A stretch of 64,000 nt of DNA from Diadophis punctatus similis (lineage: Eukaryota; Chordata; Lepidosauria; Squamata; Dipsadidae): NCBI GenBank assembly GCA_023053685.1, contig JALIGW010000002.1, positions 256,050,846 through 256,114,845 on the forward strand, written 5' to 3'. This document shows, in pieces, positions 53,459 through 64,000 of the stretch; the stretch's first letter is position 1; each line of letters opens with the position of its first letter. The translations under genes were made by a program, and so were the position numbers. The notes beneath the pieces were generated by a model, which saw only the letters and a program-made list of their open reading frames with translations, did no database searches and was not told the DNA's origin.

Positions 53459-54027
53459 TGTAGGAAGTTAGCACCCACCCCTCTCCTAGGAAATGAGATA
53501 TCCTAGGAGATATTAAAAGGCAGAAAATATTCTGTGGAACACATCTGGAAACATGCTTTTAAACAGACAAAAGACTCCTCTTGGAAACCCCCACCCCTTG
53601 CCAATGGGTCATTGGGGGCTGGGCCCAGCTCACATATTCCTCTCACCTGGCCTGGAAGTTTTCTGCATAATAAAACCACAATAGGATTTGCCCAAGGCCC
53701 TTTCATTCAGCCAAAGCTGGATTAGACAAAAGCCAAGAGTTGCCCCAGCATGCCCCTGGGGGGGTCTGAGAGCCAATGGGATACATTTCTATGCAGGAAC
53801 AGGAAACTAAGAGGTGGGATCCAACAGAGAGTATAAAACAAGGAACTCAGCATCTCTTCTCTCTCTTTTCTCTTCACCCACACCTGGAACAATGTAAGCT
53901 ACCTTTTCTGTACAGGGGCTCATGCCATGTGCTCCTGTCCACCATTAAACCTTCTTTCCAAGCAACTTTCATGAATCCAGTGTCTTTTTCCCCACTTGGA
54001 ACTGAACCCAGAAGAATATTCCTTACA
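53459..54027 (+). mobile_element. Putative solo LTR
   Basis: 569 bp starting TGTAGGAA and ending TTCCTTACA (inverted ends, TG...CA). It has TATAAAA at 53832-53838 and ATTAAA at 53944-53949, consistent with a U3-R-U5 layout on plus. No internal coding region. A clear target duplication was not found, so the boundaries are provisional. It adjoins the copia fragment but need not belong to it. Confidence 0.55.
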
Positions 54028-55375
54028 ACAGAAGAAATCGTGTTTTGCAAACAATGACTCATTACTGGAGGATTCTGGTATGAGCAAGGCTCCCCTCCCT
54101 GCAGATGTTTCATATGAACCAAGAAGATGAGGCTAGGATGGCCCTGGCAGCAAAGGTGGTTGTCTGGGGGTCACTTGGCTGGAAATTGAGTGAAATGTCA
54201 CAAGGAGAGGGGGGGTCAGGAAGAAGAGCCCCCAAACTTTGGGTTGCTCCCTCCCCGGGGGAGGAATGGAGAGGAATGGTCCCCTCCTTCCTTTCCCATT
54301 TGCAATTTCCCAAAGACTGGAAAAATTATGGGCGAGATTTTAGCATTTGTGTGCGCTTTTCTTTTTCATTGCAATACTTTTTCAGGTCTCTGTAAGGAAA
54401 AGCTGCCCAAAATCTGAAAAATTTGCTGTATGCACAGCAAGGAGATTTTGTTCAGGCATGTTTTTTTTAAATGGAGCAATTAAAGAATTTTAAAAACCTC
54501 CAATAACTTTTAGGAAGGGGGAAGAGGAGGAGGAAGAGGAGAAACTCACCTGCAGGTGGTTGGATGGGAGTTGCTGGAAGGAGAAAAAGACCCAATCAGG
54601 ACCCTTCATGGGCTGGACGACTCAGGGGGACCCTCTCCCCATCAATAGCCCATAAGAGATTATGGGATCTTCCCTTAATAGCCCCTCAAAAAAAATGTAG
54701 GAACCGGCCGTTCCCAGGGAAAGTGGTGGAGAGGGGTCCAGGTCCCAGATCGCAGCTTGCCCAGGATGGGGACAGCAAGGAGTGTGGAAGGCATGGGGGA
54801 GGGGATCTTGGGGAAAGGGAAGGTGGGGGCAGATGGAGGCTGAGATCAGGCAGATCCAAGGCTCACAGCAGAGCCTTGGACTGGATCCCTCTTATCTCCT
54901 CCTTCACCAAATACTCTAACTGGCACAATTCTTAGATGGATTAATGGGGGGTGGGGGGGGTCTGTGTGAGCTCCCCAAGAGGGTCCTTTAAATGTTCACT
55001 CCATCTCAGAGTACTTTGCTAACAGTGTTTCTCACTGTTGAGGGATTGTTTTTAATAACTGTTGATTCTATAATGCTGAAGAACATTCAATTTATTTGTA
55101 ATTTAAAGCCGGGATCCAATCTGGTTGCCAAACAGACAAAGAACTATGTTTCCGGTGTAGGTTTCGTTTTGTTTTTCATAATAAGCCCATTTGCATCTGG
55201 GAACATTAAAGATCTTTGTGGAATAGCTAAAAAAAGGCAGTGGCTTTACAAAGTGAAAATCGTGACTATTTGTTTGAACAAGAAATGCAAATTCTGGATG
55301 AGAAAAAATATTTCAGCAAGAAAATGGAAGGAACATTTTTAAATAAGTGGAAATTGAAAAGTTTCAATTTGGCAT
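54028..55375. other. D-E spacer and 3' flank of unit E
   Basis: 54028-54690 has no recognised gene or repeat. From about 54690 it is collinear with the 3' flanks of B, C and D (aaccggccgttcccagggaa onward). Confidence 0.4.
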
Positions 55376-55381
55376 TTTATT
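55376..55381 (-). terminator. Poly(A) signal AATAAA, unit E
   Basis: Same position as in the other units. Confidence 0.7.
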
Positions 55382-55419
55382 GAAAACATCTTCAAATCCT
55401 ATAGATTACTTTTAGTAGT

Positions 55420-55575
55420 TGATTCATCCTTTCATCCTTCTGAGGTCACTAAAATGAGGACCCAGATTGCTGGGGACAATATGCTGATTTTGTAAACTGC
55501 TCAGAGATAAAGTGGTAAAAGCATTGTGGAGTAGTATATAAATCTAAGTGGAATTGCTATTGCTATATGGTTTCT
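55420..55575 (+). repeat. Exonised ancestral SINE end, unit E
   Basis: Best-preserved of the four: gaggacccagattgctgggg, acaatatgctgattttgtaa, gtagtatataaatctaagtg, then gctattgctat. It supplies SNSNST-stop and 3' UTR. Confidence 0.82.
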
Positions 55576-57300
55576 CCCGAGAGTGGATCCTCTTATGAGA
55601 AGATAGATATCTATTCTGAGCAAAGGTCTTTCCACACTCCATGCATTTATATGGCTTCTCTCCTGTGTGGATCATCTTATGGGAAATAAGTGTACTGCTA
55701 TGAGCAAAGGTCTTTCCACACTCCATACATTTATATGGTTTCTCCCCTGAGTGGATCCTGTTATGGACAATAAGTTGCAAGTTTCTTCTAAAACGTTTTC
55801 CACATTCCATGCATTTAAACAGCTTCTCTCCTGTATGGATCTTTTTGTGGACAGTAAGTCCACTACTATAAGCAAAGGTCTTTCCACACTCCATGCATTT
55901 AAATGGTTTCTCTCCTGTGTGGAGCTTTTTGTGGATAGTAAGTCCACTACTATAAGCAAAGGTCTTTCCACTCTCCATGCCTTTAAATGGCTTTTCCCTC
56001 GTGTGGATCTTTTTGTGGATAGTAAGTCTACTGCTCAGAACAAAGGTCTTTCCACATTCCATGCATTTATATGGTTTCTCCCCTGTGTGGATCATCTTAT
56101 GGGAAGTAAGCGTACTGCTATGAGCAAAGTTCTTTCCACAGTCTATGCATTTATATGGTTTCTCCCCTGTGTGGATCCTGTTATGGATAGTAAGTTGCAT
56201 GCTTGTTCTAAAATATTTTCCACATTCCATACATTTAAACGGTTTCTCTCCTGTGTGCATCTTTTTGTGGATAGTAAGTCTACTGCTCAGAACAAAGGTC
56301 TTTCCACATTCCATGCATTTAAATGGTTTCTCTCCTGTGTGGATCTGTTTGTGTCTTTTAAGTCCATTGCCATGAGTAAACCTCTTCCCACACTCCATAC
56401 ATTTATACGGCTTCTCCCCTGTGTGGATCATCTTATGGCAAATAAGATTACGTTTTTGAGCAAAGGTCTTTCCACACCCTATGCATTTATATGGTTTCTC
56501 CCCTGTGTGGATCCTGTTATGGATAGTAAGTTGCCTGCTTGTTCTAAAACATTTTCCACATTCCATGCATTTAAACGGTTTCTCTCCTGTGTGGAGCATT
56601 TTGTGGAGAGTAAGTCCATTACTATAAGTAAAGGTCTTTCCACATTCCGTGCATTTAAATGGTTTCTCTCCTGTGTGGGTCTGCTTGTGTCTTTTAAGTG
56701 CATTGCCACGAGTAAACGTCTTCCCACAGTCCATACATTTATACGGCTTCTCCCCTGTGTGGATCATCTTATGGCGAATAAGATTACGTTTTTGAGCAAA
56801 GGTCTTTCCACACTCCATACATTTATATGGTTTCTCTCCTGTGTGGTTCAACTTATGGGAAGTAAGTTGCCTGCTTGTTCTAAAACATTTTCCACATTCC
56901 AAACATTTATAAGGATTCTCTTTTGTGTCGATCACCTTTTGAGATATAAGGAAGGTATTCCCAAGAAAAAGAATGAATGTCCCATTGTAATTTTGTCCGG
57001 TGTGACTTCTTATAGCATCATCTCCTTTGTTTTGGGTTAAATATTGTTCATTTTCTTGTACTGTAGGTTTTATTGGGTTTACACTTTTTGCAGTATTTTT
57101 TTTCCTTATTTTCTCCTGTTGGGCAAGAAAGTTTTGCATCGCAGCATCAGTGGAAGATGAGCTTTCCTGATTCCAATTCTTTGACTGGTTTCTCTCAGGG
57201 CTTTCGAATTCCATTCGAATTCCAAACTTCTCCGTTCCATCTTTAGCATTGATCACTTGGAACAGTTCACAGGAATTTTGATTTTTCTGCCCATTATTAC
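55544..57300 (-). CDS. Terminal C2H2 zinc-finger exon, unit E (16 fingers)
   Basis: The longest finger exon, in phase with the KRAB exon at 59434-59305. After about 130 residues of linker come 16 finger modules, 15 canonical. Finger 12 has Gly and Ser for the two Cys ([16 protein letters not shown]) and cannot bind zinc normally. Modules recur in blocks: RTSRQ-AQKRN-TxGN at fingers 1-3 and again at 5-7; VLSSR at 8 and 11; RTSxQ at 1, 5 and 9; AHSST at 10 and 15. This indicates internal duplication of finger blocks. The last linker HSREKPY ends in the SINE-derived SNSNST-stop. Predicted KRAB repressor; its SCAN exon is not in the window. Confidence 0.93.
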
Positions 57301-57429
57301 CTTCAAAGCAAAAGGGAAATGAAAATGATAACAAGATTAGAAAAAAAGATTGAAGTGTAGAAAGTCAAGTGAATTTTCTTCTGCAAATACCGTGGTATAT
57401 ATATGCAATTCTCACTCAGAGTCAGCTTT

Positions 57430-57955
57430 GTGTTAAAGAATAGAATAGAATAACAGAGTTGGAAGGGACCTTAGAGGTCTAGTCCAACCCACTGCTTAGG
57501 CAGGAAACCCTACACCACTTCAGACAAATGGTTATCCAACATCTTAAAAACTTCCAGTGTTGGAGCATTCACAACTTCTGGAGGCAAGCTGTTCCAATGA
57601 TTAATTGTTCTAACTGTTAGGAAATTTCTCCTTAGTTCTAAGTTGCTTCTCTCCTTGATTAGTTTCCACCCATTGTTTCTTGTCCTACCCTCAGTTGCTC
57701 TTGAGAATAGCTTCACTCCCTCTTCTTTGTGTCAGCCCCTGAGACATTGGAAGACTGCTATCATGTCTAGCCTAGTCCTTCTTTTCATCAAACTAGACAA
57801 ACCCAGTTCCTGCAACCATTCTTCATATATTTTAGCCTCCAGTCCCATAATCATTTTCATTGCTGTTCTCTGCACTCTTTCTAGAGTCTCAACATCTTTT
57901 TTACATTGTGGCAACCAAAACTGGATGCAGTATTCCAAGTACTCTCCACATCGTT
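57430..57955 (-). repeat. CR1 LINE insertion, unit E copy
   Basis: Same insertion as 44265-45022, with AATAG tail and flanks gctttgtgttaaagaatag. Its 5' side is deleted together with about 0.7 kb of intron, so it joins cacatcgttgcaaggta directly. Confidence 0.85.
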
Positions 57956-57963
57956 GCAAGGTA

Positions 57964-58702
57964 CCGTATGTTTCGGACAATAAGATGCACTCAGCTTTAG
58001 AGAAGGAAAACAAGGGGGCAAAAGTTTTTGGCCTCCATGCATCCCGTTTTTGCCCTCCCTGGCACCCAGAAACACTCTGCATGCCAAAAACGGGCTCATT
58101 TTTGGCCTTCCAAACCCTCTGAGAGTTAAGGTGAGAATAAAACTCATAGAGGCAATGTGGATCTTTTCTCGGAATTCAGACATTTAGAAATAAACCCGAG
58201 ATTAAAAGTCTAATAGAAAATATTTATTTCGGTACAAAAACAATAAATCATGAATAGTTACATCCTTGCTAATAAATTGTGACCACTCTGGTCAGTCAAA
58301 GGCAGAATAATAATAATGGAGAATCAGGAATGCACACATGCACAAAAGATCGCATCATGTGTCCTGCTTATATTGGAATGTACCATAATATTAGGATAGG
58401 GATGCATCACCCTGCATAGACATACAACTGACAATATTCACTCCGTGACATTGAGCATCCTGTTTTCAGCCTCCCCGACGCCGGGAAAGGCAAAAATGGG
58501 ACCCACGGAGGCCTTCGGAGGCCAAAAGTGGGCCCATTTTTGGCCTACAGAGTGCTTCTGGATGCCAGGGAGGGCAAAAACGGGACATGTGGCAGGTTTG
58601 GGAGGCCAAAAACAGGGCCGTATATTCACTCTATAAGACGCACAGACATTTCCACCCACTTTTTTGGGGGGGGGGGCAGAGAAGTGCCTCTGAAAAATAT
58701 GG
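57964..58702. mobile_element. TA-target MITE, unit E copy, split by an insertion
   Basis: Same site and ends as 45784-46102 (CCGTATGTTTCGG to TCTGAAAAATATGG, TA on both sides), enlarged by the insertion at 58120-58450 and divergent in its right half. Confidence 0.75.
58120..58450 (-). mobile_element. LTR-like insertion in the MITE
   Basis: 331 bp with TG...CA ends, A/T-rich, containing atatttatttcggtacaaaa, also found at 62063-62335. No target duplication could be fixed. A solo LTR is the likeliest reading. Confidence 0.4.
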
Positions 58703-58704
58703 TA

Positions 58705-59700
<996 letters not shown>

Positions 59701-62052
59701 TACCTAGATCAAAATGGTTTCCTCCCAAACAGACAAATTAAAAACAACACGAGAATAATAACAAATATTTTGGAATACTATGAAGTTCACCCGGAAAAAC
59801 AGCTTGCATTGGTTTTCCTTGATGCAAAGCATTTGATAATGTAAATTTGAACTTTATAAAATTACAATTCGATTTTATGAAATTCGGCCCCAAATTCTCA
59901 AAAATGATTGATAAAATTTATGACAAACAAAACGTGAGAGTAATTATAAAGGGAGCTCCGTCTCTCTGGAACCAACTCCCCCCAGAGATCCGGATTATCC
60001 CCAACCTGCTGGCCTTCCGAAAAGCCGTGAAAACATGGCTCTTCCTGCAGGCGGGGTGAAACAATGATCAATCCCCCTTGTATGTATGGTGGTTCTGTTT
60101 TTAATTTTTGTAATCATTTTAATTCTTATTATTATGTTTCTATTGATTGTTCTTGCCTTGTGTTGTACGCCGCCCTGAATCCCGTGGATGTTGGGCGGCC
60201 TATAAGAACAACAAAATAAATAAATAAATAAATGGCGAACTAACAGGAAATTTTGAAATAACAAAAGGGGTAAGACAAGGATGCCCACTTTCACCACTCT
60301 TGTTTATCATAACTCTCTTAAATAGAATTAGAGAAAATCATGACATTAAAGGCCTAAAAATCAAAAATGAAGAATACAAATTGCAAGCATTTGCCGACAA
60401 TCTGGTTTTTATCCTAGAAGAACCGTTAAAATCTGGACTAAAACTAATCAAAACAATCCAATCCTTAATCCAAGTAATTAGAAGAATTTGGCGAAGTGAC
60501 AGGACTAAAAATAAATAAAGATAAAACAAAAATAATCACTAAAAACATGATGAAAAAGCAAGAATTCGAATTAGAACAAATAACAAAAATGCAAATAGTC
60601 AGAAAAATAAAATACTTAGGTGTATGATTGTCGGCAAAATATTCTTCGATTAAGGAGGACAATTATAATAAACTAATTCAACAAATCAAAAAAAAGATTT
60701 AGAAAATTGGAATAAACTTCAAATTTCTTTAATTGGACGAATATCAGTGATTTATCAAAAATTTTGTTTTTATTCCAAGTTGCTCCAACAAATCTAGAAA
60801 AAACATTCTTTCAAAACCTAAATAGATTAATGACAAATTTTATTTGGCAAGGGAAAAAAACTAGGATAAAATTGAAACCTCTACAGGATTTTAGAGAAAG
60901 AGGAGGGCTGGCATTACCCAACCGGGAATTATATCACCAAGCGGCAGTAATGACTTGGATTAAGGATTGGATATCACTGGAAAACAAAAGACTCTTGATT
61001 CTCAAAGGCCATGATATAAAAGTTGGATGGCATGCTTTAATATGGGATGATAAATATAAAACACATAAATATTTTCAAAGGCATTTAATTAAAAAAGCCC
61101 TATTACAAACCTGGTTAAAAATCAAGAATAAACACTAAAAAAAATTCCAATCTGGCTATCAACGGTAGAAGCAATACAAAATCCTGTGCTAACAGATTTA
61201 GAGAAAATAATAAGATACAAAGATTTACTAACAGATTATAGTGTACTAAAAACCACACAACAATTGCAAGAACAGGGTATTAATTTGGACTGGTACACAT
61301 ACATTCAAATTCAAACTAGATATAATGCAGATATTAAACGTTATGAATTTTAGACCAAGCATCAAAAACTAGACAAAATAATCTTATCCATGGACAATAA
61401 ATTAATTAGTAAATTATACACATTCTTACTATGTTATGAATTAGAAGAGGAAACGGTTAAAGAAACTATGATTAGATGGGCACAAAACCTGGAATACAAT
61501 GTTGAATTGGCAAAATGGGAAAAATGTGGCAAGTAAATTTAAAATTGACTGTATCGACGGCACACAGGGAAAACCAATGCAAGATGTTCTATAGATGGCA
61601 TCTCCCTCCTGCACGGCTAGCAAAGATGTCCAAGACAATATCACCTCTAAGGTGGAAATGTCAGAAATCGTATGGTACTTATTATCATCAACGGTGGACT
61701 TGTGGGAAAGCCAAAAAATTCTGGACTAAAATTAGAAAATGGATAGAAGATATAATTAAAAAAACACATTGACTGGAAGCCAGAAATATTTTTGCTGGGT
61801 ATTATAACCGAAAACTATACTAAAGAAATATATTACTTAATAATCCACATTATAACGGCAGCCAGGATCTGTTATGCACAAAAATGGAAAAGTAATGAAT
61901 CACCACATGAAAGTAAAATCATAAGAAAAATTCTAGAATACGCCAAAATGGATAAAGTGACTAAAGAACTGCAGAACAAGGAGGAAACGGAATATTATAT
62001 AACTTGGAATAGGTTCTATGAATGGTTAAACAATAGAAACTCAGAATTATGA
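59701..62052 (+). mobile_element. 5'-truncated L1-type LINE, inactive
   Basis: Plus-strand ORF2 remnant: NGFLPNRQIKNNTRIITNIL, DAKH for DAEKAFD, GVRQGCPLSPLLF, AFADN (YADD-type motif damaged), FIWQGKKTRI and RGGLALPN, ending near EWLNNRNSEL-stop. Several stops and frameshifts. Another LINE tail is nested at 59951-60230. Confidence 0.82.
59951..60230 (+). repeat. L2-like LINE 3' end nested in L1
   Basis: Contains tctggaaccaactcccccc, tgctggccttccgaaaagcc, and the gccgccctgaatcccgtgga ending with an (AAAT)n tail. Removing it rejoins the L1 frame (...VRVII then NGELTG...), so ATAAA-type sequence is the target. Confidence 0.85.
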
Positions 62053-62062
62053 AATGTACAAG

Positions 62063-62335
62063 TGTCAGATAGGAATTTTCCTACCAGAGGCGATCTTTGG
62101 ATCTTGCTTCCTCGAAGTCATTCGTATTTAGAAAATAAAACCAAGATTCAAATCTAATTAACAAAATATTTATTTCGTACAAAAGTAACAAAAATAAACC
62201 CTTAATAAGCTACATCTTTTCAGCTAATGAATTCACGTCTGCCTTCGGCAGGCATGGAAGAAGAAAGGAAAGTGGGAGTTGACAAAACTCCTGGAATGCA
62301 GGCATGCGTAGTAAAACGTATCACATGTCTGCTTG
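62063..62335. mobile_element. LTR-like sequence related to 58120-58450
   Basis: Shares the order gaggcgat/ggatctt, atttagaaa, aaatatttatttcg, gtacaaaa and gctacatc with the insertion at 58120. Starts TGTCAG. No coding content. Confidence 0.35.
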
Positions 62336-62337
62336 AT

Positions 62338-62363
62338 TATAATAGAATAGAATAGAATAGAAT
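62338..62363. repeat. (AATAG)n microsatellite tail
   Basis: Four to five AATAG units directly at the 3' end of the minus-strand LINE, the LINE-seeded microsatellite pattern known from snakes. Confidence 0.85.
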
Positions 62364-64000
62364 TCTTTATTGGCCAAGTGTGATTGGACACACAAGGAAT
62401 TTGTCTTTGGTGTGTATGCTCTCAGTGTACATAAAAGAAAAGATACATTTGTCAAGAATGGTTGTCATAGGGTTCAAGTAAGCAATCAGGAAACAATCAA
62501 TATGAATATAAATCGTAAGGATATAAGCAACAAGTTACAGTCATACTGTCATAAGTGGGAGGAGATGGGTGATAGGAACGATGAGAAAAACTAATAGTAG
62601 TGAATAGTTTGACAGTGGTGAGGGAATTATTTGTTTAGCAGAGTGATGGCGTTCGGGAAAAAACTGTTCTTGTGTCTAGTTGTCTTGGTGTGCAGTGCTC
62701 TATAGCGACGTTTTGAGGGTAGGAGTTGAAGCAATTTATGTCCAGGATGTGAGGGGTCAGTAAATATTTTCACGGCCCTCTTTTTGACTTGTGCAGTATA
62801 CAGGTCCTCAATGGAAGGCAGGTTGGCAGTAATTGTTTTTTCTGCAGTTCTGATTATTCTCTGAAGTCTGTGTCTGTCTTGTTGGGTTGCAGAACCAAAC
62901 CAGACAGTTATAGAGGTGCAGATGACAGACTCAATAATTCCTCTGTAGAACTGTATCAGCAGCTCCTTGGGAAGTTTGAGCTTCCTGAGTTGGCGCAGAA
63001 AGAACATTCTTTGTTGTGCTTTTTTGATGACGTTTTTGATGTTAGATGACCATTTTAGGTCTTGAGATATGATGGAACCTAGAAATTTGAAGGTCTCTAC
63101 TGTTGATACTGTGTTGTCTAGTATTGTAAGAGGTGGTAGGATGGGAGGTTTCTCCTAAAGTCTACCACCATTTCTACAGTTTTGAGTGTGTTCAGTTCCA
63201 GATTGTTCCGGTCGCACCACAAGGCTAGTTGTTCAACCTCCCGTCTGTATGCGGTTTCATCGTTGTCTCGAATGAGGCCAATCACTGTTGTATCATCTGC
63301 AAACTTCAGTAGTTTAACAGATGAATCGTTTGAGATGCAGTCATTGGTATAGAGAGAGAAGAGAAGTGGTGAGAGTACACAGCCTTGGGGGGCCCCTGTG
63401 CTAATTGTACAGGTATCTGATGTGATTTTGCCTAGCTTCACCTGCTGCATCCTTTCTGTTAGGAAGCTTGTGATCCACTTACAAGTGTGTTCAGGTACCG
63501 CTAGCTGATTTAGTTTAGTTAGAAGAATGTCCGGTATGATGGTGTTGAATGCTGAACTAAAGTCTACAAAGAGGACCCTTGCGTAGGTATTTGGAGATTC
63601 AAGATGTTGTAGGATGAAGTGCAGAGCCATATTAACAGCATCATCTGTCGATTTATTTGCTCGGTATGCAAATTGCAGGGGGTCTAACAGTGGATCCGTG
63701 ATGGTTTTCAAGTGGGACATCACTAGCCTTTCAAAGGTTTTCATAACTACAGATGTTAGAGCAACTGGTCTGTAGTCATTCAGTTCCTTGATGGAGGGCT
63801 TCTTCGGCACTGGGATGATAGTGGAGTGTTTGAAGCAGGAAGGAACATGGCATATCTCCAGTGACTTGTTGAAGATTTGGGTGAAGATGGGGGCCAATTG
63901 GTCAGCACAGACTTTTAAGCAAGAAGGAGTTATCTTGTCTGGACCTGGTGCTTTTCCTGGCTTCTGTCTGTGAAATAGATCTTGCACTTCCTTTTCTGTG
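62364..64000 (-). mobile_element. CR1/L3-type LINE (Snake1-like), runs off the window
   Basis: The 3' end reads ttggccaataaagaattcta on minus, followed leftward by the AATAG tail. The reverse transcriptase frame 63987-63118 is open for 289 codons with KAPGPDKITPSCLK, DYRPVALTSVVMKTFERL, FVDFSSAFNTIIPD, GAPQGCVLSPLLF, KFADDT and LELNTLKTVEM. After a frameshift near 63120 the C-terminus continues at 63007-62627 with CTSITVWFGSATQQD. The 5' part lies outside. The clade (CR1, L3, L2 or Rex1) is not settled. Confidence 0.8.

Noticed and set aside
55751..57040. 429-codon plus-strand ORF, with similar ones at 9145-9804, 27747-28286 and 43045-43620
   Set aside because: These lie antisense to zinc-finger arrays; the 84-bp finger repeat keeps the opposite frame open. 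No domain or splice context supports them.

Overview
The window is animal nuclear DNA, most likely from a squamate reptile and probably a snake. I infer this from the transposon fauna: CR1/L2/L3-type LINEs ending in microsatellite tails (AATAG, AAT, TTTA), Bov-B-like and L1 remnants, and a tRNA-derived SINE of the Sauria type whose tail is (GCTATT)n. It also has long simple repeats and intron-containing SCAN-KRAB-C2H2 zinc-finger genes.

The backbone is a head-to-tail tandem array of SCAN-KRAB-zinc-finger genes, all transcribed on the minus strand. I call the units A to E from left to right. Each complete unit, read right to left, has: a proximal promoter with CRE-like and CCAAT motifs; a noncoding first exon; a SCAN exon (414 coding nt); a 115-nt exon; a 68-nt exon; a 130-nt KRAB-A exon; and a large terminal zinc-finger exon. 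Splice phases agree throughout. The joined coding lengths are whole numbers of codons: unit B 715 aa, unit C 714 aa, unit D 624 aa (truncated). Unit A enters from the left edge with its promoter, SCAN exon and part of exon 2. Units B (8.7-15.9 kb), C (27.1-33.9 kb) and D (42.3-49.9 kb) are complete. Unit E (55.4-59.4 kb) shows only its zinc-finger and KRAB exons; an L1 and another LINE occupy the sequence where its 5' exons would lie.

The zinc-finger exons encode 12 (B), 12 (C), 9 plus a frameshifted remnant (D) and 16 (E) fingers. In all four the last linker runs into the same short tail, SNSNST-stop. That tail and the adjacent 3' UTR are antisense copies of a SINE 3' end. The SINE therefore ended the ancestral finger array before the genes duplicated.

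About 1 kb upstream of each proximal promoter (not counting later insertions) is a second conserved module. It resembles the X-Y boxes of MHC promoters, with an ISRE-like motif beside it in A to C; the module is inverted in D. No MHC coding exon was found in the window.

The spacers are packed with datable insertions. They include a near full-length L2-like LINE in unit A and a 6-kb hAT-type insertion upstream of unit B that holds a giant compound microsatellite split by a CR1. They also include small hAT and TA-target MITEs, a Ty1/copia fragment next to a putative LTR, and a Bov-B-like fragment with a perfect 14-bp target duplication. Because the units are paralogous, several insertions have empty sites in sister units. 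Together these support A+B and D+E as pairs, with C retaining the ancestral state at most sites.
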